The position numbers were made by a program, and so were the translations under genes. Of a stretch of 64,000 bases of DNA, positions 51,260-61,682 are shown piece by piece. Numbering within the stretch: the first letter of the stretch is position 1; each line of letters starts with the position of its first letter. The notes beneath the pieces were generated by a model that did not search any database, had not been told where the DNA came from, and saw only the letters and a list, made by a program, of their open reading frames with translations. The stretch covers positions 151,100 to 215,099 of the forward strand of contig JAAVTG010000333.1 of NCBI GenBank assembly GCA_011947345.1. The letters run 5' to 3'. The stretch comes from Phytophthora quininea (Eukaryota > Oomycota > Peronosporomycetes > Peronosporales > Peronosporaceae).

Positions 51260-52209
51260 CGCTATCAGGTCAAGTCAAGTGCATCTCAGCCTTCATCCTC
51301 CACGGGTTCCAATTTGGATACGGTTCTGGAGGGCCCATTCGCAGCGACTCAATCGTGGGAACACTGCAAGGTATTCGTCATTTCTTCGCCGCGACCGGTG
51401 TCGAGTTTCCACTCCCACACCCATACATCCGCATGCTTCTCAAAGGGATCAGTCGCCTCGATACACCCCGAAGGAGCAAGGCTCCAGTGTCCATCGAGAT
51501 GCTGGAATGCTGCTTCCACAGCCTTTGCTTCGCAACTTCATTTGACCAAGCACTTTGGGGGTCATGTGTTTGGCGTTTTTCTTTCTGCTGCGGCGGTCAG
51601 AGATAGTGGCGATTTCTCGGCGAACGTTCAAGTGGTTTGCTGTACGTGCGCAAGACGTGGTAGTGTTGGATTCAGAAGGACGGCCAACCATGTCTCCACG
51701 CCATGCCCAGTCGGTATGCCTGCGGCTGATTGGATCCAAAACCAACCAAGGGGAGATGCTACAACTAGAGTGCTATCAAGATCCGGGGACCCCTTCCTGT
51801 GTCCTGTATTCGGAGCTCTGACACTCCTTCAATCCCGAAGGATCTGCCAATTGGTATTCCGGCGGTAGTGTTCATGTCCCACCAGGGTCTACCAGCCTGT
51901 ATTTCGACGGCAGATATTTCGAAGGCTCTCAAACGTGCAGCAGCCAAGGCCGGAAAGGACCCCCGCTGCTTTGGGTTTCACTCTCTTCGTTCCGGTGGCG
52001 CGACGCATATGTATCGGGCGGGCACGGATGCTCTCACCATACAGTTTCACGGGCGGTGGGTATCTGATGCGTTCAAGACCTACACTAGACTGTGCAAGGA
52101 ATCCGTCGACACACTGTCCGCAGACATGGTGACTGGCCCACGAGGGGATTCGAGACTGCATGACCAAACTTCTGGGGGCACCGCTCTCCTCGTCCCTTTT
52201 ACGGATTGA
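51240..52209 (+). pseudogene. DIRS-like tyrosine recombinase, frameshifted
   Basis: Phage-integrase fold in three frames. The N-terminal helical domain at about 51240-51600 includes 'SDSIVGTLQGIRHFFAAT' and 'PHPYIRMLLKGISRLD'. The catalytic domain: 'LAFFFLLRRSEIVAIS' (first Arg, 51555-51821 frame), 'LIGSKTNQGE' (possible Lys). After a shift, 'CFGFHSLRSGGATHMYRAG' (His-x-x-Arg), then 'FHGRWVSDAFKTYTR', with Trp at the second His position and Tyr as nucleophile (51799-52209). It would join a circular cDNA into the genome without target duplication. The two frame breaks (near 51600 and 51830) make it inactive here. Confidence 0.75.
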
Positions 52210-53204
52210 GCCAAAGTCATTGCATAAGCTTCATTAATATAGTTGTTGTTTGACCCCAAAAATGTGGAAAATGAGATTTTAACAGAGTTCGATTTCCCCC
52301 AAGTGCTCAAGTGCTCCGAGGAAGCGGAGGCCGCATTGGGCGTTAAGGGCACCTTGGATTAGGGACTAGGCTCGCGTGGAACTCCCCGTGTTCAAGTCCA
52401 GTTGGGAAGGGGAGTTCTGAGGGCGTGTTGCTCCCGGATTGACCCCGACCCATTCCATATCCTAGTTGGGCCGTCGATACATCCGGGCGTCACCCATTTC
52501 ATATTGACCTGGCCGTTTTGTGTGGCGGGATAGCAGTGACCACCAGGGCGTTGACACTAACTGCGTTGTGAATCGACTGACCTAAGCTTTGTAACCGAGT
52601 GCTGTATCTGTTGCTCCGCGAGGAGCTGGTGCGCGAACGTCGGGGTGTTCGAGACCTTCCAGGTGTCCCGAACCGCATACGCCCCATCGATCCTGGACGA
52701 GGACCCGCCACCCGACGGTCCAAAAGAATAAGTGGTGGCTGCATATCGGTATCGAGCTCTGTATTGTTAATTGTTATCTTGTTCAAGGTTTGGCTGTGTG
52801 GTCCTGGAGTGCGACCACAAGCTACCTTCTAACTCTTCTAACCCGCTCTCTGTAGCAAGCGCGTTCGGGGAACTCCCGAACTGCAGTACTAACCTACCCG
52901 TTACCTGTATCCTGAGCAGGTGTCCTCCCTGGTCGTCGAGTCGAGCGATTCGAACCCTTAGGGATTGCACACAAGGTACACGCCAACGGTTCCAGGTTGC
53001 TCAAGGGCCTTCTGGAACCGCTACCCCCGCAGACCAGTTCATTCGAGTCGCGCCACTGTACACCCCTGGGCGCAAGTTTCTCACCGAGCTTCGCCACAGC
53101 TGGTGCGCGTGCCCGGATTCGAACCAGTGATTTCACCGGTTTGGAAATCTATACTGGTTCCAGGTTTCAAGTACTGCAGTTGCTAGCCTCCTAACGATCT
53201 AGTT
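52210..53204 (+). other. Probable 5' LTR and leader of the right-hand gypsy element
   Basis: No gene. The 3' edge of the LTR can be placed near 53098 ('ccaca') because a primer site starts at 53101. The LTR start is not determinable without the second copy, which must lie beyond 64000. The stretch contains three tRNA T-loop-like 'ttcga' motifs (about 52948, 53043, 53116). Confidence 0.45.
53101..53125 (+). promoter_or_regulatory. Gypsy primer binding site, 25 nt, complementary to a tRNA 3' end
   Basis: Begins TGGTGCGCGTGCCCGG and continues ATTCGAACC. Its complement reads as T-arm loop, T-stem, 7-nt acceptor strand CACGCGC, discriminator A and CCA in exact register with tRNA positions 52-76. 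Two bases separate it from the presumed LTR end. Confidence 0.7.
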
Positions 53205-56200
53205 ATGGTGGGCGCAACGGAAGAGAAGAAGGAGGGACGTGAGGACGAAGGTCGCGGTGAGACGACGCGTCCGTCACGTCGAGTTCAAGGCCAAGCGCTG
53301 GGGAAGTCAAGGACCTCGATCAGCTGATGAGGGACAACCGAAGGCGGAAGACAAGTCTGAGGTCTCAGGAGTCCGAAGCTCAAGATTAAGGCAATTCGGA
53401 ACCCGAAGATCCAGACGCACATGGAGTGTCGTCTGGGGGAGGGGTTAGGATGTGCAACACTCAAAGCCGGAGGCTGCTCAGGCGGAGCAGGCCGAGGGCG
53501 AGAGTCCAAAGCCAGCTGAGGCGTCACAGGAAGGCGCCGTCGTGGCAGAGTCCCCGACGGGGATAGTGGGTTCCGACCCTCCTCTGACGGGAACGGGAGC
53601 TGATACGTCGATTTCGACGTTGGCTCTCGTGGAAGAGAAGTCTCGGTTCCAGGATGCACAGCCATCCCCGGAACTGCAGCCGCGTCCGGAACCGGTTTCA
53701 GAACCGGAGGAGTCGACCCTAAGTCAGACTCCGGCGCGTCGGGAAATCGGGTCAGTTCAGACTCTAAGTCCGAGTCGGCGTCAGCTCCGCGCTGAGGAGG
53801 ACGTGGAGATGACGCACGCCAACCAGGAGGAGGACTCCGAGCGGGTCTATGTTGGTGAGCAAGTCAAGTACTGGGAGCTCTATGCCCCGGCGTGGTGACC
53901 CCGTACAACGTGGTCTTCACTTGGCGAAACCCCGACCGGATTCGACTCCGTGGTTGAAACAAGCGCTGGCTACCCAGAGTTTCCTGACGTCCAAGATGCA
54001 GGGAGGGGCCCGGGGCGTTACGTGGCTTCGCGCTCTGAACCCGCATCGTTGGAGCATGGGTCTGGCTGAGGATGTCGTGGGTATGCAGGTTGCCCTGGGC
54101 CGGTTTACGGCTCGAGAGTGTGCTGCCGTGCTACAGACTTTGCTCTTCGGAGCTGGTTTCAAATTCGTGAATCTGGTTCCGGAGTGGTCAGAGACAAGGG
54201 CAGCCGCGCTCCCGGAGCCGGCAGTGAAGAGTCTCGCCCGGGTCGTCCTGAATCATCTCGCGACGGAACTCATCGAGTGGAGGAAGCTGATTGCAGGTGT
54301 CCAGCGTCAGATTGTTCCTATCTTGGAAGCGTCTTCGACGCACGTCAAGACTGAGGGAGCACTTGCACCGGCAACCGAAAACACGTGGGACGTGGAGATG
54401 GCTGAGGCTATGGACGTCGAGGATGCTGAGACTCTGGGTTTCGAGTTCGCAACGAGGCTTGCCTTCAGCGGACTTCAAGCGAGGCGAAGCAAGGAGTCCT
54501 CAGACGCTGTGATTCAATCGTCCGCCAACCCGTCCCAGACGGCGTTGACTCAGGCGTCACCGATGTCGACCGACCCGTCGACAGGGGCGTCTAGCCTGGT
54601 TGCAGGGATTGCCTGTCTGGGGATACGCGAGGGTGCTCAAAAGGCGCTGACTCCGAGGGCAGATCCAGTCCCGAGCTCGGTAGGGCCGACGAGAGATTCC
54701 GAGTCGTGGCCCAGCTTCCGGACTCCTGGGGATAGTTCCGGATCGTCGTCCTTGATGTCGACAGGTCACGATGCGGGAGCAGATATGTCGTACTCTGTCC
54801 CAACCGGCCGGGCGTTGACCGCTCGGGGTATTGCTGGGCCGGATGGAGGCAATATGGGAGGTGTATTCACTCGTACTGTGTATCACGACACACGGCCCTC
54901 GCACGTTCCGGTTCACAATGCTCCAGAGGGCCCTGCCCATGCGTCACGGGTCCGGGATCCAGCCCCGGCGGAGAGAGGGCAGAGGAATGAGATAGACCTC
55001 GCCGAGATTACCCAGAGACCACTAATATGACGCACGTTCTGAGCGCACTCATCGGTCTCGGAAATCTACTCATTCAGGGACCTCCCGCCATGGCTCAGAA
55101 ACTTCTCGTGCCTCGGGGTCGTCCCAGATCGCACTGAATCTGATGCGGCAGGAGCAGAAGAAGATGGAGCAGATGCGGAAGGACGCAGAGCTGGAACGTC
55201 AGCAGGCTCGTGAGAGCCAACGGCAGTTTCAGGAGGAGCACCAACGCCAGATGCAGCAGTTCATGAGTAACTTGCTCGCGTCTCAACAACCTGCTCCTGC
55301 TGCGATCCAGCCCGCTGCACATCGAGGTGCGGATCCAGAGGTTCTCTTGCAGCAGGAACGCGAAGCCATGCGAGTCGCGTTCGAACGGAGTTGGCAGGAG
55401 CGACAGACCCAAGCCGATGCTGAACGTGTCCGGTCGAAGCCGAGCGTATCAAGGCTGAGACACTGGAACGTCAGCAGCTGGCCGCGCAAGCCGAACAGCG
55501 CCGTCTTCAGGACCAAGCCCGACAACGAGAATTGGCCGAGCAGGTTCAAGCCGCTGAACAACTCGTGCGGGAGGCTCAGGAGTTGGTCAGCTCCAAACCG
55601 GAGCCGGCACCTGGAGTTCAGGATGTCGACGAGCTTCTGCAACGTGAACGCGAGCGGCTAGCCGTGCAGTTCGAAGACCAGTGGAAGAGGGCCGAGATGG
55701 CGCGGGAATCGCGAGCTGAAGCTGAGCGTGCTCAATCGGTCGAAGAGATCACACAGGGACTATCGGCTCAAATGGCATCTGTCCAACGTGAACGCGAAGC
55801 CGAACGCGAGGCGGCGCTAACGCTCCAGAAGTTCCAGGCCAGTCAAATCCGCGATCTTCGGGCGACATTGTCCCAAGTTCAGGGGCTCGTGCAACACCGA
55901 CCGCTGATTCAGCAACTGGCCCCGCCCGGTCGACGCACGCAACAACCTCTGCCTCTGCGCAGGCTGCGCAGGCGTCTTCAGCGATCAAGACGGAGCCAGG
56001 TGCAGTAGGGGGACATGCCCTGAAGACAGAGGCGGCGTTGAAGGTGGAGCCCACAGCTCCTGGAGCCGCGAAGAACCCGGAACCCCGTCGAAGAAGCAGA
56101 CTGTGCGCTCGTCCAAGAAGCGTGACAAAACATCTGGAACCAAGAAGTCCAAGAAGGGATCAGATCCTCCATCTGAGTCTGATCCTGAGTCTGATCCCAG

Positions 56201-57501
56201 CTCAAGTTCTGGAGATGACTGGACCGACGGAAACGGTCCCAGTTCTAGTGACTCGGATAGCAACATCGACGGGAATACGGGCGTAGTGGCGTCTCAAACT
56301 GGGAGTGACCGGACGGTTTGGAGTTATCGACCTTTCATCAACTTCAATGCAGTCGAAGTGTTCAATCAGAATGCTTCCTTGGAAGACCGCGTTGGGTGGT
56401 GGGAACGTTTCAAGGACATCGCTATGCAAGGTGTCTGGAATGAGGCGATGAAGATCCGCCAACTCCGGAATCGGTTGCCGGCGACACTCAGAGACTGGTT
56501 CACTCAGCTCCCAAAACGGGTTCGCACTAGTTGGAGGGAGTTGAAGAGGCAGTTCCGGAGAAGGTATTGCCGGGCCCGGGGACGTATGCAGAACGCTATT
56601 ACACGATGCGCATGAAATCCGGAGAGACGGCGTTGGAGTTCCTTTATCGTCTCAATGCAGTAGGCATTAAAGCCGGCATCCCATTCCAGATCAAGGCCTC
56701 ATCGAGAGAGCGGCACATTCGGAGATTCATCAAGAAGCTAACAGACAAGGAAGTGAAGATTGCACTACAAGGTCAACGCTTCAAGAGGGTCAAAGATGTG
56801 GAACATGCCATACGACGACATAAGGATGTGTGGAGTGAGGAAGGCTACGATGAAGAACCACCGCGTCCTAGGCGCGATTTTCGTGGGGACAATCTCAACC
56901 GAGATCGCTACAAACCCAAGAACACGAAGCATTCCTTTGTGACTCAGAGTGCGAGTTCTGTACCCGATCTCGTTGAGGAGCCTTACGTATCGTTCTCGGA
57001 CCCGCCCGATGGTGATGAAGCGCCAGCTCTGGACTCGGGATCCAGAACCCGGGTCCGAGCGTCAGGGAGGACGAGTTCAGCCAGATGGTGTACCGCGCAA
57101 TGAAGAACGCAGGGTGGCGATCTCCGTGGGAACAGTCTAGGTCGCGTCAAGATTCTCGTCCTGCCCGACAGGACCAGACACCTCCGCGTCGGGAGAACTC
57201 CTTCCGGGATGAAGTCTGCGCCAACTGCCAGGGTCGGGGACATACGACTGACAACTGCTGGCAGGATATGATATGTGACCAATGCGGATCCAAGGGACAC
57301 CCAGCACGCCGCTGTTGGGTGAAGCCGTGTATCGTTTGTGGACTCTATCACCGTGTCGAAGCCTGTGAAGAGCTGAAGGTGCTGAAGAACATGGGAGAGC
57401 TCGCTCGCCAAGGTGCGCTTGAAGACCTGCCTGACGAACTTCGGAATCGACTCTCCGGAGTCGCTGAGGCCGATCCTGTGGAGACACCGTTAAACCACTA
57501 A
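53205..57501 (+). pseudogene. Gypsy Gag polyprotein with coiled coil, capsid-like and CCHC regions, frameshifted
   Basis: Starts at ATG 53205 ('MVGATEEKKEGREDEGRGET'). 53205-55030 is a Glu/Ser/Pro-rich disordered region with a helical insert ('TWLRALNPHRWSMGLAEDVV', 53849-55030 frame). 55143-56008: long charged coiled coil ('RQEQKKMEQMRKDAELERQQ'). 56103-57103: acidic linker, then a Retrotrans_gag-type capsid block, 'RVGWWERFKDIAMQGVWNEA' to 'LRDWFTQLPKRVRTSWREL', and 'YYTMRMKSGETALEFLYRLN'. 57085-57501: zinc knuckles 'CANCQGRGHTTDNC' and 'CDQCGSKGHPARRC', plus a third Cys-rich piece 'CIVCGLYHRVEAC'; ends TAA. Changes of frame near 53320, 53880, 55030, 55500, 56010, 56560 and 57080. It would package element RNA. 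Confidence 0.75.
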
Positions 57502-57619
57502 GCCGGCTGGATGGGGATCCAGAACGCGTCGGACAAGAGAAAAACCCAAGATTGTGTGTCTTAGCGTACGTAGGCGCCGAGCTGAGAGAATAAAACTCAA
57601 TCCAAGATAACGACCCACA

Positions 57620-58957
57620 ATGCATGAAAGTAGTTCAAGATTCGACCAACAAGTCCCTCTGTTAGCAAGTCTGGATGCCGAAGATTTCGATCCGGAAGGG
57701 CCAGTTGAATTTCTCCTGCGTCCAGGAGAACGGTACAGGTGGTGGGTCGATCATGAATCTGAGAGCAAACGTGAGGTTGCCTATGTGCATGGAGCTGTGA
57801 ACGATCACCGAACCCCTGTTATGCTGGATTCGTGTGCGACCGTAAGTATGTTGAGTCTCGACTTTGCGCGTAAGCTTAGACTCAAACTCCGGTCGCGGAA
57901 ACCACTGAGGGTAACGGGGTTGGGCGGAATCCCGACCTATATCACAGCTTGTGCTCAGGTAAAGATAACGCTCGGTTTGAGAGTTGTCTATGTCTTGGAA
58001 GTGTTGGTTGAGAATATCGGCGATGGGGTCGACGTGCTCCTAGGAATGGACTTCATGTTCTGTGCTGGATTGAGGTTGTCGATCCGGGAAGGGCTGGTAC
58101 AACTCCCAGACGAGGAAGTGTTGGTGATGTACAGAGTCCCTGTTCGACGCCCAGGACTAGCTATTCCGGTGACTCCAACGGAGTCTCTGTATCTGAATCC
58201 GGGTGAGTCGGCTAAAGTCCAGATCCGGTACGGGCAATCCAATCCCCAGCGCGAAGTTGTGTGGGCTGGGAGAGGAAACCGGTGGGTGACTTCCATCTTA
58301 TATGCAGCGAAGTCCTGGCCAGTGACCGTAAAGATTGTGAATGTCTCGGATCGGAGGATATGGATAGATTCCCAAACTGCTGTGGCGTATATCGTGGAGT
58401 ATGGATCGTTCCCGACCGGCCGGTTTGTGCGACCTGGTTCGAAGCGATATGAAGAGTGGCAACACTTGATCTACGAGAATACAGTTTCAGCGCAGGCTCA
58501 GTTACGGATCGAGAGACGGGAGCAGATGGAGAGGGCCGCTCAGGAGCCGGAGCTCCCGTGCGTCGAGAAGCCTGAGTATGACTGGCCTAAGCAGATAATG
58601 CTACGACCGGTTTCGGGTGCATCTCAAGTGCGCATTGCTAGGCTCCATGAACCGCCGTCATCCAAGTCGAGGAAATTGGGTGATGCCTCTACCCAGACGG
58701 AGCCACCAAAGTGTGTAAGTGTGCAGTACGGCACAGGAGACGTGAATCCAGAGGCGACCAAGGTGAAGACTCTTGGATCACAGGTGGAGAACCAGGGTAA
58801 AGATTCGGGGTCAGAAGATGACGATGTTGAATGTGCCGTTGACTCCAATCTCGCCGAGGCCGGTTCGGAGATCGATGACTTCCCCGTGTGTATCGGTACT
58901 CCTCTCGAGAAGCTGGAGGAGGAGTATGCTCGGTGTATGCGAGTGACTTCAGAGTAG
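57620..58957 (+). CDS. Gypsy pol N-terminal ORF: aspartic protease and linker
   Basis: 445 codons from ATG, uninterrupted. Residues about 50-175 form a retropepsin-like domain: 'HRTPVMLDSCATVSMLSLDF' carries the active-site strand, with Cys where Gly is normal (D-S-C-A), then 'PLRVTGLGGIPTYIT' (flap) and 'DGVDVLLGMDFMFCAGLRLS' (the family's LGMDF motif). Residues 180-300 look globular ('SLYLNPGESAKVQIRYGQ'). The last 130 are charged and disordered. The protease would release Gag and Pol parts. The ORF begins 119 nt after the gag stop and ends 46 nt before the RT ORF's first ATG, so pol is divided, which may be decay or true architecture. Confidence 0.7.
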   Translation: MHESSSRFDQQVPLLASLDAEDFDPEGPVEFLLRPGERYRWWVDHESESKREVAYVHGAVNDHRTPVMLDSCATVSMLSLDFARKLRLKLRSRKPLRVTGLGGIPTYITACAQVKITLGLRVVYVLEVLVENIGDGVDVLLGMDFMFCAGLRLSIREGLVQLPDEEVLVMYRVPVRRPGLAIPVTPTESLYLNPGESAKVQIRYGQSNPQREVVWAGRGNRWVTSILYAAKSWPVTVKIVNVSDRRIWIDSQTAVAYIVEYGSFPTGRFVRPGSKRYEEWQHLIYENTVSAQAQLRIERREQMERAAQEPELPCVEKPEYDWPKQIMLRPVSGASQVRIARLHEPPSSKSRKLGDASTQTEPPKCVSVQYGTGDVNPEATKVKTLGSQVENQGKDSGSEDDDVECAVDSNLAEAGSEIDDFPVCIGTPLEKLEEEYARCMRVTSE

Positions 58958-59002
58958 TTGGATCTGGAACCTGCGATCTACCTCTGAGAGGACAGCGAGC
59001 TC

Positions 59003-60316
59003 ATGGGGCAGTTGCGAGATGAACTAGCCATGCTTCCTGAATTAGAGGATCTAAGCCCGCAGTGCGACATCAGCACTGCCGACGTGGGAGTCCCAGGATC
59101 CACTACTCCGGAAATGGAGAAGAAGTTGAGAGACATCTTAGAACAGCATCGCTCGATCTTCTTAGGTGACGGGAACGCTGCCCCCGCTCCAGCGCGAGGT
59201 GTCGTTTGTGATCTGGATGTTGGGGATGCGAAGCCAGTTGCACAACGTGCAAGGCAGATTGCACCTCATCTTCTGGTGAAGGTCTACGAATTGCTGAAGA
59301 AATTGTTGGAGACAGGGTTGATCGAGTTTTCCGAATCTGCGTGGGCATCCCCGATAGTGATCGTCCTGAAGAAGAATGGTGTGGACATTCGGATGTGTAT
59401 TGACTATCGACTGGTGAACAGCTTCATCAAGTTGATGAGTTATCCGCTACCTCTAATTGACGACCTGTTGATCGGGTTTGAACATGCGATGTGGTTCATG
59501 AGTCTTGACATGGCCAGCGGTTTCTGGGCGATCCTGATGACTGAGAGAGCCAAGCTGATCTCGGCTTTTACTTGCCCATTCGGGCACTTCCAGTGGATCC
59601 GGATGCCGTTCGGTCTCAAAAATGCCCCGCTGATTTACCAGTGTGTGATCAACAACTGCCTTTGGGGGTTTGTTCGACTCACGCCGGATGAGGAACGGCT
59701 GGTGCATCCGGAGGTGCAAGAGTTTCTGGACCTGAATGCAGACTCAGAACTTACCGCATCCACAGTGCCTGCGCTGTCTGAGCAGATGACTGTGTTTCGG
59801 CGCAGCATCCCGATGCCATCCCATGTGAGCCCAGTGTTGGGACGAAGTTCGTATATTGACGACATCGCACACGGAGCCATGACCTGGGATGAGCTCTGCG
59901 AAGATCTGGATCCATTGCTGTTCCGACTCCGATACTGGAGCATATCGGTCAGCCTTCCTAAGAGCGAGTTCGGGAAATTAACGATCCCGTATTTGTCTCA
60001 CGAGATCAACGCAGAGGGAATTCAAGCGACTCCGAAGATCGCGAAGGGCGTCCAGGATCTACCATTCCCGAGCACTCTGAAGGGAGTGCAGTCGTTCCTG
60101 GGCAGCCTTAATTACTACAACAAGTTTATTGAGGATCTCCCGGTGATCGCTGCGGTGCTCTACGAGCTGACCGATGACCAAGTGCGCTCAGGTCGAGACT
60201 TCACCCGGGCTCGGGAAGCGTTCGAGATCCCGAAGCGGAAGATTGTGTCGACACCGCTGTTGAGGCACCCTGATCGCACCAAGCAGTATGTGGTAATCCC
60301 GCATGCAAACCCTTGA
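59003..60316 (+). CDS. Gypsy reverse transcriptase with an insertion before the YIDD motif
   Basis: 437 codons from ATG to TGA. RT motifs in order: 'GLIEFSESAWASPIVIVLKK', 'IRMCIDYRLVNSFIKLMSYP', 'FMSLDMASGFWAILM' (motif A Asp), 'FGHFQWIRMPFGLKNAPLIY', then 'SYIDDIAHGAMTWDE' (catalytic DD), 'SLPKSEFGK' and 'GVQSFLGSLNYYNKFI' (thumb). Between 'IYQCVINNCLWGF' and 'SYIDD' there are about 75 residues where Ty3-type RTs have about 15; the extra piece is acidic and Pro/Ser-rich. The ORF ends just inside the first RNase H, which continues at 60332 after one frame break. It copies genomic element RNA. Confidence 0.8.
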   Translation: MGQLRDELAMLPELEDLSPQCDISTADVGVPGSTTPEMEKKLRDILEQHRSIFLGDGNAAPAPARGVVCDLDVGDAKPVAQRARQIAPHLLVKVYELLKKLLETGLIEFSESAWASPIVIVLKKNGVDIRMCIDYRLVNSFIKLMSYPLPLIDDLLIGFEHAMWFMSLDMASGFWAILMTERAKLISAFTCPFGHFQWIRMPFGLKNAPLIYQCVINNCLWGFVRLTPDEERLVHPEVQEFLDLNADSELTASTVPALSEQMTVFRRSIPMPSHVSPVLGRSSYIDDIAHGAMTWDELCEDLDPLLFRLRYWSISVSLPKSEFGKLTIPYLSHEINAEGIQATPKIAKGVQDLPFPSTLKGVQSFLGSLNYYNKFIEDLPVIAAVLYELTDDQVRSGRDFTRAREAFEIPKRKIVSTPLLRHPDRTKQYVVIPHANP

Positions 60317-60331
60317 GCGGCATGTGATGTC

Positions 60332-60754
60332 TTGGGTCAAGAGTATGATGGGGTGATCCAGCCGGTGCGGTTCACGGGGCGCGTCCTGAATGATTTCGAG
60401 ACAAGGTATCACATCGCGGAGAAGGAAGTGTTGGCGATACTACGAGTCCTGGAACTGTTCAGGCCGCTTTTGTCGTACACACAATTTCCGATTGTGGTCT
60501 ACACCCGCTACTCGGCTCTGAAGTGGCTGTTGGACTCTAATACCGCAGACGGGAGATGTCTTTGGTGGGGGCTGGAACTTTCCAAGCGCTCGTTAGAGAT
60601 TCGGCGGGTACAGCGAGATGAAGACGGCTTAGCGGCAATCTTTAGCGCAGGCATAACCCCACGCGAGCATCTGGATGCAGTTGCTGAAGAACTCATTCCG
60701 GTCAAGGGGCGGGTCAAGCCCCACCCCGATCAGCGTGGAGATGCTGGAGTCTGA
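60332..60754 (+). pseudogene. Gypsy RNase H, first (RT-linked) domain
   Basis: Frame continuing the RT: 'GVIQPVRFTGRVLNDFETRY' with 'HIAEKEVLAILRVLELFRP' (helix with conserved Glu), 'VYTRYSALKWLLDSN' (where a family Asp-His is expected; Tyr-Thr-Arg here) and 'WWGLELSKRSLEIRRVQRDE'. The N-terminal Asp strand is lost at the frame break near 60316. This is the domain normally tethered directly to gypsy RT and may have lost activity. Confidence 0.65.
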
Positions 60755-61682
60755 TTACAGAGGGGTGGTTCTGAGTTTCGACGGAGCCGCCAAAATTTCG
60801 ACCCGGAAAGGGAGCTGTGGCTGCATCTTGTGGCAACTCCCAGGCTGGAAGGCGTTGGCGGCACGGGGATACTTGCTGGAAGACGTGACAGTGAATGATG
60901 CTGAGTATCATGGACTGCTGAGGGGTCTGGATTTCGCGTTCGAAGCTGAGATCCAAGAACTGATCGTTGTTGGAGACTCTCGCATTGTGATCCAACAAGC
61001 GCAAGGTTTGATTAACTGTAATCAGCCCAATCTTCAACGCAGGCTGGCGGAGTATGAGGTATCCAAGTTGAGGTTCAAGTCCCTGCGCTTGGTACACGTG
61101 AAGCGTGAATACAACCAGGCGGCATACTATCTGACCTCGAAGACGCTAATGCTGGATCAGACGTGGAAGGTTGAGGATCCTGAGGAGCTCACACACCTGG
61201 AGGTGGTTTCCAAGACCCCAGAGAAGCTGATGAAGTCGGAGCCGAGGTCTGGAAACCAAGATTCAAGTCCTGAGGCTCTGACTCCTGCTGCCAGGGTTTT
61301 GGTAGCCATGATTCGTGGACGAGAACGCGGAGCGGACCCGGATGGCGAATCTGCGTCCCCGCTCGAAACTCAAGAGGAGAGGTGGCGACGCATTCAGGTA
61401 CATCAAGATGGCGATGAGCAGCTCATGCGAATCAAGAAGTATCTGAAGGGTGACCTGCAAGACTACTCGAGCTCAAGTCAAAAAGGTCGCCAAAGTTGCA
61501 GATCAATATGTCTTAGACTCGAGAGGGGTCCTGTATCGCTTGAGCTCTCCAACACGCGAACGGCCCTGAAACAGAGGTTCAGAGTTGCGACTAGTGGTTC
61601 CGGAGCCGTTGCATCCAGACATATTACACTACGCGCACGAAGACTATCAGGGTGGACACCAAGGTGTATCTCGAACGTATGA
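60675..61682 (+). pseudogene. Second RNase H domain (archaeal-type) of the gypsy pol
   Basis: A complete separate RNase H: 'YRGVVLSFDGAAKISTRKGS' (first Asp), 'VNDAEYHGLLRGLDFAFEA' (Glu), 'LIVVGDSRIVIQQAQGLINC' (Asp) and 'VHVKREYNQAAYYLTSKTL' (where the family has AADYLT; the fourth Asp is Tyr here). Type I RNase H domains of this kind, added after the RT-linked one, are known from certain oomycete and plant gypsy lineages. After about residue 150 a linker leads towards the integrase. Near 61480 the reading shifts, and the last part of this frame is spurious. It probably replaced or supplemented the first domain for removing template RNA. Confidence 0.7.

Larger units (their letters stand above)
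48436..52209 (+). mobile_element. DIRS-like retrotransposon coding region (RT/RNase H plus tyrosine recombinase)
   Basis: Retroelement integrating with a tyrosine recombinase instead of a DDE integrase. A short disordered leading frame, a long RT/RNase H frame and a recombinase frame follow one another on the plus strand. No LTR, split repeat or internal complementary region typical of DIRS/PAT/Ngaro elements could be identified, so its ends are undefined. Confidence 0.75.

Noticed and set aside
52590..53130. Plus-strand frames of 60-120 codons in the LTR/leader
   Set aside because: They overlap the presumed LTR and primer site, carry no motif, and are open on both strands.
53095..53170. Apparent tRNA gene 3' half (TTCGAA T-loop) on the minus strand
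   Set aside because: Only the acceptor/T-arm complement is present, starting with TGG after a probable LTR end; the rest of a tRNA does not fold. Interpreted as a primer binding site.
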